From the NCBI RefSeq assembly GCF_018401815.1, contig NZ_JAGYKG010000005.1, positions 124,001-188,000 of the forward strand: a stretch of DNA of 64,000 bases, written 5' to 3'. The translations under genes and the position numbers were made by a program. Shown here piece by piece: positions 28,719 to 38,200 of the stretch. The notes under the pieces were generated by a model, which saw only the letters and a program-made list of their open reading frames with translations, had not been told where the DNA came from and made no database searches. The first letter of the stretch is position 1; every line of letters starts with the position of its first letter. Source of the stretch: Nonlabens sp. (GTDB lineage: Bacteria; Bacteroidota; Bacteroidia; Flavobacteriales; Flavobacteriaceae).

Positions 28719-29676
28719 CAAGACCATTGAAGTTTTAGGAAAAGCTATTTCGGAAGGAAAAGGACTTCAGATCAATTTGGATATTGCAAAACTTCATACA
28801 CGTACCAAAATAGAAGTGCCTGTTATTATTGAAAGAGCTAAAGAGTCTGGACCAACCATTTTAATTACAGGTGGTATTCACGGAGATGAAATTAATGGGG
28901 TCGAAATTGTTCGACAATTGGTTGCTAAAGGGTATCACAAACCTCAAAAAGGCATGGTAATATGTATTCCAGTAGTTAATATTTTTGGTTTTTTAAATCA
29001 AACCCGCCAGTTTCCGGACGGAAGGGATTTGAACCGAGTTTTCCCAGGTTCTAAAAGAGGTTCACTCGCCAGTATATTTGCCTATCATTTGATGAAGGAA
29101 ATTGTACCCCTGGCAGACTACTGCCTAGATTTTCACACTGGTGGTGCAGATCGTTTTAACGCCCCTCAAATAAGAATAAATGAGGGGGATGAGGAAAGTT
29201 TAGAATTAGCAAAATCCTTTGGAACTTCTTTTATTATGCAATCAAAACGAAGAGAAAAATCCTACAGAGATTCTGCTATAAAATTAGGTAAAAAAGTACT
29301 TTTATTTGAAGGAGGGAAATCTTTAGATATAGATAAAACAATCACTAAAGTAGGGATTACAGGAGCGTTAAATTTGATGCATCATCTAGGGATTAGAGAT
29401 TTTTCAAAAGAACTAGCATCCAAGGCAAAAGTCAGTGAACCCATAATTGTAGCAAGTTCTAAATGGATTCGAGCAAATCATTCGGGTATGTTTCGCAGTA
29501 ATGCGATTTTGGGAAGGTTCTACAAAAAAGGCGATAAGATCGGCAGTATTTCAGATCCGTTTGGCTTTTTTGAAAAAGACGTCAAAGCTCCTGTAAAAGG
29601 CTATGTCTTTTGTATCAATAAAGCTCCAATAGTCAACAAAGGGGATGCTGTAATCCATATGTCCGTAGAAAAATAA
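28711..29676 (+). CDS. Succinylglutamate desuccinylase/aspartoacylase family hydrolase
   Basis: 321 residues, a zinc-dependent M14-like fold. [14 protein letters not shown] provides the first zinc His and Glu, [10 protein letters not shown] the substrate Arg, and DFHTGG a further zinc His. The C-terminal domain (about 230-321) is a barrel-like lid. These enzymes remove an N-acyl or amide-linked group. Overlap with rimK by 8 bases suggests that ligation and hydrolysis act on related peptide bonds, or that one enzyme works on the product of the other. The substrate is not known. Confidence 0.85.
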   Translation: MRNKTIEVLGKAISEGKGLQINLDIAKLHTRTKIEVPVIIERAKESGPTILITGGIHGDEINGVEIVRQLVAKGYHKPQKGMVICIPVVNIFGFLNQTRQFPDGRDLNRVFPGSKRGSLASIFAYHLMKEIVPLADYCLDFHTGGADRFNAPQIRINEGDEESLELAKSFGTSFIMQSKRREKSYRDSAIKLGKKVLLFEGGKSLDIDKTITKVGITGALNLMHHLGIRDFSKELASKAKVSEPIIVASSKWIRANHSGMFRSNAILGRFYKKGDKIGSISDPFGFFEKDVKAPVKGYVFCINKAPIVNKGDAVIHMSVEK

Positions 29677-29748
29677 GAACAAGCCTAGACTACAATACAG
29701 ACAGCGTATCGAACATCAACTCATATCAAATATCAAAAAACAGCTATG

Positions 29749-29790
29749 GACTCATGAGTATGTTAAGAAACATATGAGTCACTTTTTTTT
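29749..29790 (+). terminator. Terminator after the rimK operon
   Basis: A bulged stem GACTCAT...ATGTT / AACATATGAGTC followed by eight T. It also lies between convergent genes. A palindrome copy follows two bases later. Confidence 0.7.
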
Positions 29791-29791
29791 G

Positions 29792-29805
29792 GCTTTCGCG
29801 AAAGC
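29792..29805. repeat. Dispersed palindrome copy 7 (intergenic)
   Basis: Exact GCTTTCGCGAAAGC directly after the terminator, between the convergent aspartoacylase-like and MscS genes. Confidence 0.9.
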
Positions 29806-29833
29806 GCAATAGATCTAACATACTACCTCCGGT

Positions 29834-31105
29834 TTACTCGTTGTCGCTTCCATGAGCTTTATTAAGATCCGTAAAACTCGAATTGCTCGGCAGTTCAAAT
29901 ATTTTCAAATTAAAATAGGGAACTGACGCAATTAGATGATCAAAGATGTCGGCCATGATGTATTCATAATTTTGCCAGCGCTTATCACTACTAAAAGCAT
30001 ACATCTCTATAGGAATACCGTGGGCGGTAGGGGCTAATTGTCTAACCATGATCATCATCTCCTTATTAGTACCCGAGTGGTTCTCAATATAGGTTTCCAT
30101 ATATTTTCTAAATACTCCTATGTTGGTGAGGTTTCTACCGTTTAACAATAATTCTTTATTGATATTATTTTCGTTATTGTAAGTAATAATATCCGATTGG
30201 CGCGCATTTAAATAGGAAGTGATAAGTTGAATTTCTTTTAATTGTTCCACTTCCTCATTAGATAAATGTTTAATGCTGTCTAGTTTGATGTTCAAAGCTC
30301 TTTTAATGCGTCTTCCAGCAGATTCTTCCATGCCACGCCAGTTTTTGAATGAATCAGAAATAAGCGCATAGGTAGGAATGGTGGTAATAGTTTTATCAAA
30401 ATTTTGAACTTTAACTGTAGATAAATTGATTTCTATCACATCGCCATCAGCACCGTATTTTTCAAAGGTGATCCAGTCACCTATGCGCACCATGTCATTT
30501 ATAGATACTTGAATACTGGCAACAAAACCAAGAATGGTATCTTTAAATACTAAGATAATGATGGCTGAGGCAGCACCAATAGTTGTAATAAATTCAATAA
30601 ACTCTATTCCTGTAATAATTGCAAAAGCAGATAGTATCCCAAGAGACCATGCAAAAATCATAAATACCTGTATGTAACTGTCTATGGGTTTATCGTTTAA
30701 ACGAGGTAAGGTTTTGAAGTAATCTTTAAAAGCTCTTAATAAACTACGAGCTATCCACAATGTCAGTACGATAGCAAATACCTTCAAACCTTTTTCTATT
30801 ATATTTTCTAATTTTGGGAAGTCGATAAATATTTTAGGAATAACTTCTAATATCAGAAGAAGAGGAATGATATGAGCTACATTTTGTGGCACCCTATTCT
30901 TAACCAATAAATCATCAAACTTGGTTTTTGTTTTATCACTAAACTGAGTAAATAATTTAATAATCACTTTACTTGTGATCAAATCAATAAGAACGGCTAG
31001 AATCAGCAGGAGCAGAAGTAAGCTAACGAGATTGATATATTTAGCAGTAACATCTGTCATTCCAGATGCTACCAAATAATCGTATAACAAATGTTCCATA
31101 TTCAT
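29834..31105 (-). CDS. Mechanosensitive channel, MscS family
   Basis: 423 residues. Four to five hydrophobic helices lie in the first 200 residues; the last carries the pore-lining pattern TTIGAASAIIILVFKDTILGFVAS, followed by the beta domain (NDMVRIGDWITFE...GDVIEINLSTVKVQNFD) and a cytoplasmic C-terminal part with an inserted segment of about 60 residues (about 285-345). The insert resembles YbdG-type MscS proteins, which respond to osmotic downshock. Confidence 0.88.
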   Translation of the reverse strand: MNMEHLLYDYLVASGMTDVTAKYINLVSLLLLLLILAVLIDLITSKVIIKLFTQFSDKTKTKFDDLLVKNRVPQNVAHIIPLLLILEVIPKIFIDFPKLENIIEKGLKVFAIVLTLWIARSLLRAFKDYFKTLPRLNDKPIDSYIQVFMIFAWSLGILSAFAIITGIEFIEFITTIGAASAIIILVFKDTILGFVASIQVSINDMVRIGDWITFEKYGADGDVIEINLSTVKVQNFDKTITTIPTYALISDSFKNWRGMEESAGRRIKRALNIKLDSIKHLSNEEVEQLKEIQLITSYLNARQSDIITYNNENNINKELLLNGRNLTNIGVFRKYMETYIENHSGTNKEMMIMVRQLAPTAHGIPIEMYAFSSDKRWQNYEYIMADIFDHLIASVPYFNLKIFELPSNSSFTDLNKAHGSDNE

Positions 31106-31329
31106 ATGAGTGTTCTTTAATGAAAATCTACTGTTTAAAGAAGATGTGTTTTTATAGTTGGTAAAATTAAGTATACTTATACGGAGTGGCCTTGTTTGTA
31201 TAGATTTATTTTTAATCTACGGCACAGCATACTAGGAGCAAGACCTTCTTAGGGTGCAGGTCGTGACTTATAAATCTAGCTGGAACTGCTTAAAGGTAAA
31301 GAATAGCGGTAGCCTTTTTATAAAGAATG

Positions 31330-31359
31330 TTGTCATGTGGATAAATGTTGTTATCTTTA
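31330..31359 (+). promoter_or_regulatory. Promoter of the cold-shock gene
   Basis: TTG at 31330-31332, 19 bases, then TATCTTTA at 31352-31359, close to TTG-N19-TAnnTTTG. The predicted leader is about 30 bases, short for a cold-shock gene. Confidence 0.55.
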
Positions 31360-31397
31360 CGCCATTAACAGTATTAATATAAATAAATTACATTAAG

Positions 31398-31589
31398 ATG
31401 AGTAGAGGAACAGTAAAATTTTTCAATGACACTAAAGGATTTGGATTTATCACAGAAGAAGGAGTTGAAAAAGACCACTTTGTACACATTTCAGGATTAA
31501 TCGATGAGATTAGAGAAGGTGACGAAGTAGAATTTGATTTACAAGAAGGAAACAAAGGACCAAACGCAGTAAACGTAAAAGTTCTATAA
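31398..31589 (+). CDS. Cold-shock domain protein
   Basis: 63 residues, a single OB-fold cold-shock domain that binds single-stranded RNA or DNA. RNP1 is KGFGFI (13-18) and the RNP2-like motif is HFVHIS. It begins MSRGTVKFFND, the usual Bacteroidota form. It is a single-gene unit with its own promoter and strong terminator. Confidence 0.95.
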   Translation: MSRGTVKFFNDTKGFGFITEEGVEKDHFVHISGLIDEIREGDEVEFDLQEGNKGPNAVNVKVL

Positions 31590-31610
31590 TATATACTTAT
31601 ATATTTTGAC

Positions 31611-31642
31611 AAAAGCCCCATCAATTTTGATGGGGCTTTTTT
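31611..31642 (+). terminator. Rho-independent terminator after the cold-shock gene
   Basis: A perfect stem AAAAGCCCCATCA / TGATGGGGCTTTT with a 6-base loop, then T. Probably bidirectional, serving the convergent DUF4494 gene too. Confidence 0.92.
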
Positions 31643-31732
31643 ATGTACGGTACTGATGTTCCTTTAAAGACTTATAAATTTGACATCAAGTCCTGGATTT
31701 TATGATTTCTTTATGGTTGGTGACTGTACTTT

Positions 31733-32293
31733 TTATTCTTTTGAAATAGCAAGAACGTCTTCCAGTTCTAGATCTTCATCCATTTTGTTTACAGCTGGTA
31801 CCGAGTCCTTAAGAACGACAAAAGTTTTTAATAGCTCCATATCTTCCTCTTGGCCTGAAAAATAAGGAAATACATCCATAATAGGGGACTCTGACACCGC
31901 TGGGATGCTGTATTCTCCCATCGTATCTTTCATAGTTAGGACGGTGTTTTCATAAGCTTCCTTGACATCATTGGCTTGAACTAGCAAGTACATATTGGTC
32001 TTCCGTTCCTTACCACTTTCTTCGTCAAAAGCAATTAAGGAAACACGAGACTTGAACCAGCGATCGGTATTTTCAAACGGGTGAATTTCTGCATAATTAG
32101 CCACCTTGATATTGATAATCTTAATTTCTTCACTTTCGGGCAAATAAGCTGTCATTTCTTCCGTAATTCTACTTTCGGCTTCTGTATAAGAAATTGCATC
32201 TACTAGAAAGGCCTCTGTCTTTATTTTTTGTGCTCCAGAGGCTTCATCAAACTTTCTGTATTTTACTTTACACTCGTACCAAGTTGCGCTCAT
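31733..32293 (-). CDS. DUF4494 family protein
   Basis: 186 residues. TWYECKVKYRKFDEASG and LVDAISYTEAESRITEE are the typical opening of DUF4494, a Bacteroidota family without a known role. There is no signal peptide. The C-terminal tail is very acidic (MDEDLELEDVL). A minus-strand TATATTTG 19 bases before the start is its likely -7 element. Confidence 0.85.
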   Translation of the reverse strand: MSATWYECKVKYRKFDEASGAQKIKTEAFLVDAISYTEAESRITEEMTAYLPESEEIKIINIKVANYAEIHPFENTDRWFKSRVSLIAFDEESGKERKTNMYLLVQANDVKEAYENTVLTMKDTMGEYSIPAVSESPIMDVFPYFSGQEEDMELLKTFVVLKDSVPAVNKMDEDLELEDVLAISKE

Positions 32294-32311
32294 ATTTTTG
32301 TTTTAGGACGG

Positions 32312-32319
32312 CAAATATA
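32312..32319 (-). promoter_or_regulatory. Candidate -7 element of the DUF4494 gene
   Basis: TATATTTG on the minus strand, predicting a leader of about 12 bases. A TTG lies 24 bases upstream, slightly long spacing. Confidence 0.45.
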
Positions 32320-32427
32320 GGCTGCTGAGCTAGCTCCTAAACTCAAAAACAGAATAGATGTTCACAAATCAAAAACGACAGGTATAGTGCATTTAAAGTA
32401 AGTCTGTTAGCGGTCTTTTTTTGTTTT

Positions 32428-32511
32428 GCGTTACCGATTGCAACGGCATCCTTTTGTTTTTCTTTTAAAAACAAAAGATAAAGTGAAAAGCGGGACCCGG
32501 TAGGGAAACGC
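32428..32511. repeat. Structured intergenic element
   Basis: GCGTTACCG at 32428-32436 pairs with CGGT (32498-32501) and AACGC (32507-32511) across a 5-base bulge. Inside lies a perfect 11-bp hairpin CTTTTGTTTTT / AAAAACAAAAG (32451-32477). I recall very similar sequence between genes in many Bacteroidota (a GGGCGTTTCCC...GGATGCCGTTGCAATCGGTAACGC type), so it is probably a copy of a dispersed family. It starts 27 bases past the stop of the minus-strand thiamine phosphate synthase-like gene. Confidence 0.65.
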
Positions 32512-32537
32512 CCAACTCATTAATAATCAATTTTTTC

Positions 32538-33179
32538 TTATATAAAAGTATGTCGCATCTCATCGGTTGAAGAGGCTCCCAACAATTCATTGAATGTTTT
32601 TATGCTATTAAAATCGGCTGTAATGGCCTTAGTAACCATAATACCAGATACACCAGTATCTAGAATACCTAGAACATCTGCTGTAGTAATACCTCCAAAA
32701 CCAATAAGAGGAGTTTCGGTTGTTAGGATTTCTATAATAGCGGCATACCCATTAAAACCTAAGGCAACCGGGTGATTTTTTTGATCTTCTGAAATCTTAA
32801 AAGGTCCTAAACCTATATAATCTATATCTTTTGCAATTAGAGAATGGCAATCTTCCAAGGTATTAGCCGCGGCTCCTATAGTTTGCCAGTCGTACAAACC
32901 TTTTCTAGCCAGAGTAGGGCAGGTGTCGTTACGGTCTAGATAGGTACCGTCTGCCTTGATTTTATGGGCAATTTTATAATAGGTCTTGATAACCAACCTG
33001 GTTTGAAAATGCGCCGTAATCTTTAACACTTCTTGTGCGAGCTTCAAATGATCTTTTTCAGAGATATGCTCCAGATCCAGCTGTACCAATTCGGCTCCAG
33101 AGCTGCAGGCTTTTTGTATGTTTTCTAGATGTTCGGTGGCGCTAATTCCTCGAGAAATAAAATGTAATTTAGGGATCAT
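32538..33179 (-). CDS. Thiamine phosphate synthase-like protein (ThiE/TenI)
   Basis: 213 residues of the ThiE/TenI TIM-barrel family. ThiE joins HMP-PP to thiazole phosphate. Visible: LVIKTYYKIAHKIKADGTYLDRND near residue 80, DYIGLGPFKISEDQKNH and GFGGITTADVLGILDTGVSGIMVTKAI (phosphate site). The DxxH- and GxGP-type segments fit the family, but TenI paralogues look alike. It stands alone, away from any thi operon. Confidence 0.8.
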   Translation of the reverse strand: MIPKLHFISRGISATEHLENIQKACSSGAELVQLDLEHISEKDHLKLAQEVLKITAHFQTRLVIKTYYKIAHKIKADGTYLDRNDTCPTLARKGLYDWQTIGAAANTLEDCHSLIAKDIDYIGLGPFKISEDQKNHPVALGFNGYAAIIEILTTETPLIGFGGITTADVLGILDTGVSGIMVTKAITADFNSIKTFNELLGASSTDEMRHTFI

Positions 33180-34117
33180 AGGTTCTTTTGGTGTGTGATG
33201 GCATACACATTAGAATAATAATATTCAAAAGTATCTATTTAAAATGGGATAGGATCGCTAGTAAATGTAAAATAGTACAAATAATAAGAGGTCGTAATGT
33301 TTGCTATCATGGTATTTCTTATGCTAGCATCCATATTTGAACGGTTATGTACAAAAGTTGACCTTCCATATGTACCAATGGAATATAAAAATAAAAGTCT
33401 AGTTTAATGTAATGTGATTGGGTGGTTGAGTTCACTCTTAACGCTTTTTAAACGATTCTCTGGTACAACTAGCCAAAAGCGGCTTTGAGTTCTAAGCTGT
33501 AGTTCCAATTCGCTAGGTTAACCAATAATAATATTTTATTGATGACCAATTTTATAACTCAAACTTATAATTGTTGCAGCGTGATTGGATCATTTTTTAT
33601 GATTTGGGTGTTGTTGGTGTTGGTATGCAACAAATACGTTGGGTTGAATGATAGGAGTTCCTCATATATATTGTCTCATAATTTATATTATGTCAAATAG
33701 TAATAATATACATTTTAGAATAGCACACATTTCCTACCTCTACACTCAGTAGCACCTCTCGCCGTTAAATAACTTCGAAACACACCCACCTGTTTGTGAA
33801 TGACAGGATCCTCCACAATTACCTCAACGTATAATAATGACGGACTTCTTTAATTGGTAAGCCATCCCCTTTAAAAAGAAAAAACCATTTAAAATTACAC
33901 TTACTTAAAACATAAAGTTTAGATGTATAATAACACTACTTAATACATAAAATTGACGCGTACCACCTTTAACCTCATGCGCTGAGTTTGAAACAGTATT
34001 CTATATGTTTTAACGGAAGTTTACAACCCCTATGTTACGATCTAATTTTTATCATCGGTTTTTTTAAGAGTTGTATTATTGCTGGTATTGCATTTTTGTT
34101 CGATCAACAATATGGAA
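33180..34117. other. Long noncoding stretch
   Basis: 938 bases, the longest gap in the window, between two minus-strand genes. I find no frame with coding character; the longest has no start codon (about 43 codons near 33.75 kb, minus strand). No tRNA, insertion sequence ends or strong hairpin is evident. It may be decayed coding DNA or hold an unrecognised RNA. Confidence 0.5.
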
Positions 34118-34675
34118 TTACTCCTCTTTTACTTCCAACCATTTTAAGCGGCCTTCGTATTTCATAAAGGTACGGTGGGAACTGTTAATGTTTAACTTTA
34201 CGTTATTAGGTTGGTAAATTTGAAGTTCCACGTCCAGTGTTTCTACGTCGTTTTTGGTGGTAAACTGATAAGAAATATAGCCATTTTTATCATTGATGTT
34301 GCTCTTGATATTTTTTATATCGGCTGTAAAGTTAAAACCGGCATCTGCAGCATAGCCACCACTAATACGGCGTTCACCGTAAAATGGCAAAGCAAATTCA
34401 CCTTCTTGTGCTACTATCTTTAGGCTGTAGTCATCACCTTGTACATCGATTCGGGAAAGGCTGTTGCCCGAACGTATCAGTAGGTCATTGGCAACATTAT
34501 TAAGGGCTTGTGTGTTAAATGGAATAACCACGTCAGCTTCAAATTCAAAACCTTGCTGGCTCATTTTTTTTTGCAAGTTTTCTAACTGACTTCGATCATC
34601 GGCTGTAAAACTAGTTTTACAAGAAATCAACACTAATAAAGCCACTAATACTGAGGTAAGTGTTAAAGTCTTCAT
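34118..34675 (-). CDS. DUF4251 lipoprotein
   Basis: 185 residues. A lipoprotein signal is clear (MKTLTLTSVLVALLVLISCK; lipobox ending at Cys19). The DUF4251 domain follows: FEADVVIPFNTQALNNVANDL, GERRISGGYAADAGFNF and MKYEGRLKW near the end. The family is restricted to Bacteroidota, is probably attached to the outer or inner membrane, and has no known activity. Divergent from the adhesin operon. Confidence 0.87.
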   Translation of the reverse strand: MKTLTLTSVLVALLVLISCKTSFTADDRSQLENLQKKMSQQGFEFEADVVIPFNTQALNNVANDLLIRSGNSLSRIDVQGDDYSLKIVAQEGEFALPFYGERRISGGYAADAGFNFTADIKNIKSNINDKNGYISYQFTTKNDVETLDVELQIYQPNNVKLNINSSHRTFMKYEGRLKWLEVKEE

Positions 34676-34737
34676 TTTTTTCTTTTAGTAACGATAAACA
34701 AATATTAATTGAGGTACTAGAGGTCTGTTTTTATTTC

Positions 34738-34751
34738 GCTTTCGCGAAAGC
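34738..34751. repeat. Dispersed palindrome copy 8 (intergenic)
   Basis: The longest dyad of the set: TTCGCTTTCGCGAAAGCGAA is palindromic over 20 bases. It lies 63 bases upstream of the DUF4251 gene, between divergent genes. Confidence 0.9.
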
Positions 34752-35092
34752 GAAAACTTATAAATTTGTTTATTCCTATTCTTGCGTTGACGGCTTTGCT
34801 CCTCTAAAACACTACGTAAATTTAAACATAATAGAAGTATTACAAACTTATTGAGCTGTTAAGGTTTTTACTTCAACTAATCAATAAGCATATAACATTC
34901 ATTCAACTTTTAAGTGCTCGTATTTGAAATAACAAACTAATTCTTATTGATCTGTTAAAAATATGCTTCTTCTACTTTTATAATGGGACTATAACAACAA
35001 GGTTAACAGTTTTTATAAAAAGGTGCCATTAGTTAGCATTAATTCATTAGTATCAGATTATTTGTTTATTAATAATTTAATCGACTGATTTT

Positions 35093-35128
35093 AACGATTA
35101 AAAGTAAATCAATTTACTTTTAATCGTT
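35093..35128. promoter_or_regulatory. Long perfect inverted repeat upstream of the adhesin operon
   Basis: Arms of 16 bases, AACGATTAAAAGTAAA and its exact complement, flank a 4-base loop TCAA; a short T-run follows. No plus-strand gene ends nearby, so it is unlikely to be a terminator. It lies about 95-130 bases before the predicted transcript start of the adhesin gene and may be an operator, or a leader structure if transcription starts further upstream. Confidence 0.6.
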
Positions 35129-35182
35129 TTTAAATAACATTTAATCTAATATTATGCAAATGATTAAAAAAAAACCTCTCTT

Positions 35183-35214
35183 TTGCTCGATAATCGTCTT
35201 ATTCATACGTTTTG
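35183..35214 (+). promoter_or_regulatory. Candidate promoter of the adhesin operon
   Basis: TTG at 35183-35185, 20 bases, then TACGTTTTG at 35206-35214, one base longer than the TAnnTTTG consensus. The predicted leader is about 25 bases. Confidence 0.4.
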
Positions 35215-35246
35215 ACTAGTTATTTAAAATTTACACACCCACATCA

Positions 35247-38200
35247 ATGAAAGGATTCTTACTCCAATATATGAAAATAACGCCAATTGCAATGGCGGTA
35301 CTTTTCTTCACACCAGTGCACACCATTTATGCCCAATGCCCAACAGTTACTGTCTCTACGCAGGTTATCTGTGATGCTGCTGGTTTTGACTTTAGCGATT
35401 TGAATGCATATGCCATACCGGCCCCAGGAAATAGTGTGCGTTGGTATCTCAATGCTACAGGAGGAACACCTTTACAGCAGTCACAACTTGTTAGTCAAGG
35501 TACTTATTATGCTGGCGATCCAACAGGAACTTGCGGTACTCGTGCAGCTTTAGTAGTAGACTTTACAGTCAACCCTAGTGGTCAAAGTCTGGATGCTATA
35601 TTTTGCTCTAATGAAACTCCTAGCATACAGACTTATATGGACCGAGCTCTTTTAATCAATGCTCCAACAGGCGGTAGCGTTCAGATTTTTGCTGACTTTG
35701 CCCTTACTAGTTTATTAAATCCTGCAACAGCCTTAACGGGGAATGCTAATTACTTTATCGTATTTGTTGATTCTAGTGGCTGTCGCAGCCAAATAGAAAC
35801 AGGAAGTACCGCTGTATTTCCCTCACCCACGGCTCCTTCTCCTCCGGCGACGCAGTTATTTTGTTCCAATACCAATCCAACCATTGCAAATTTGAATCCA
35901 GGGACAACAAATAATTTCAATTGGTTTAATAATATAGACGCATCCAATAGCCCTATTCTTCCAGCTTTGTTAGATAATGAGCCTTTAGTGGATGGTGCTA
36001 CATATTATATTCAAGGAGATAATTTCTTCTGTGAAAGTGATCTTGTTGCTGTAGTAATTCAAATTAATGATGCTGTTGATGCAGGAATGAGCAATAGTTT
36101 AGAATATTGTGAAGTTAACATTCCAGCAGCAGATTTTGACCTATTTCCTTTATTAGGACCTAATGCTGATTCAGGAGGAACATGGACGGGGCCTTTGGCT
36201 ACATCAAATGGTGATCAAGGAACGGTTAACATTAGTGGACAAGCAATAGGTGTTTATAATTTTGTTTATACGGTTTCAGGAACTGGCGCATGTCCTGATG
36301 AGAGCGCAACAGTTGCTATTAACATCTCAGAAATTTTATCTTCTGGGATACCCTCCTTAATCAACTCAGTAAGCTTTTGCGTGTCTCAATTACCTACTGC
36401 TTATGACTTGACTTTATTATTGGACAACGAGGATACAGGAGGAACCTGGACCCAAGGCGCTACGAGTATGGATCCAACAGTGACATCACCTATGGATTTG
36501 ACCTCATTTGTTCCGGGTACTTATGACTTTACATATAGTCAAAACTTAGCTCCTAACCCATGTCCAGAAGAGTCTACAACCGTACAAGTCATTGTGTTAG
36601 CAGATCCTAATGCTGGAACTGCTATAAGTATGGAGTTTTGTGAAAATAACCTTAGTGTTCATTCTCCATATGATTTGTTCAGTTCCTTAGATGGATCTCA
36701 AGATAACCCCCTTGGAACATGGACAGACGCTATGAACAATCTTGTCTCCACTTCTATAGACATAACTGCCTTTACAGTAGAAGGCAGTCCTTATATTTAT
36801 ACCTATACAATTAATACCGGTTTTTGTCAAGATGCTGAAACCATTGCAATTGAAATTTTACCAGCGCCAGAATCTGGTACTTATATAGGAACACCTTTTA
36901 CAGTTTGTGAAGATCAAGCAGCGGCCAATTCGCCTTATGATCTTTTCAACTTATTAGATGGAACACAAGACACGAATGGAACTTGGTATGCAGGAAATAC
37001 TTCTACAGGTACTTCGGTAACCAATCCAATAGACTTAAGTACATTAGGAAACGGAATATTTGACTTTACTTATACCGTTCCAACCATAGGAACTTGTACT
37101 GATGTAGAGGTAGTGGTAACCGTAATTATCAATGAATTACCTAATACCGGAACTCCTACTCCATTCTTAATTTGTGAAAATGAACTAGCGGCCACCTCAC
37201 CTTTAGATGTATTCGGACAACTGTCTGGACAAGTTGCTGGTGGAACTTGGTCTGATGACGATGCTACTGGCGCGTTAACAGGAAACACAGTTGATCTTAC
37301 TGGGTTGGTTGTAGGCGACTATAACTTCTCTTATACAATTACTGATGGAAATACTTGTACCAATAGCTCTACAGTTGAAGTAACTGTAGCCCCAGCACCA
37401 GAATCTGGTAACTACATTGGAACACCTTTTACAATTTGTGAAGATCAAGCAGCGGCCAATTCGCCTTATGATCTTTTCAACTTATTAGATGGTACACAAG
37501 ACACCAACGGAACTTGGTATGCAGGAAACACTTCTGCAGGTACTGCGGTAGTTAATCCTATCGACTTAACCACATTAGGAAACGGAATATTTGACTTTAC
37601 TTATGCAGTTCCAGCGATAGGAACTTGTACGGATGTAGATGTTACGGTTACAGTAATCATCAATGAATTACCTAACACCGGAACTCCTACTCCATTCTTA
37701 GTTTGTGAAAATGAACTTGCAGTTAACTCACCTTTAGATGTATTCGGACAACTGTCTGGACAAGATGCTGGTGGAACTTGGTCTGATGACGATGCTACTG
37801 GCGCGTTAACAGGAAACACAGTTGATCTTACTGGATTGGTTGTAGGTGGTTATAACTTTACTTATACCGTTACTAATGGATCTTGTTCAGATACGGCAAC
37901 AGTACTTATTAGTGTGCTGGATGCACCTAATGCCGGTACTTCTACTGTCTTAGACCTTTGTCTTTCGGATATCACTACAGGACAAACATTAGATTTATTT
38001 ACTCAGTTGACTGGAAATGACGCTGGTGGAAACTGGTCTGATGATGATCTTACGGGTGAACTGACCGGTTCTATTTTAGACGTCTCTTCTTTAACGACGG
38101 GTGTTTATAATTTCACGTATTCCGTTTCTCTTTTTGCTGCTTGTAATGTAGACTTGGAAACCCTACAAATAAGGATCAACAATATTAATGCTCCTACCGC

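Noticed and set aside
32451..32477. A/T hairpin as an ordinary terminator
   Set aside because: It is embedded in a longer paired structure and no T-run follows the stem on either strand in the right position.
33720..33850. Minus-strand frame of about 43 codons ending in CRGRKCVLF
   Set aside because: No start codon, no recognisable family, and a length not unusual by chance.
37070..37819. Two minus-strand frames of 72 codons inside the adhesin gene
   Set aside because: They are opposite-strand shadows of the two duplicated adhesin blocks, which is why they look alike.
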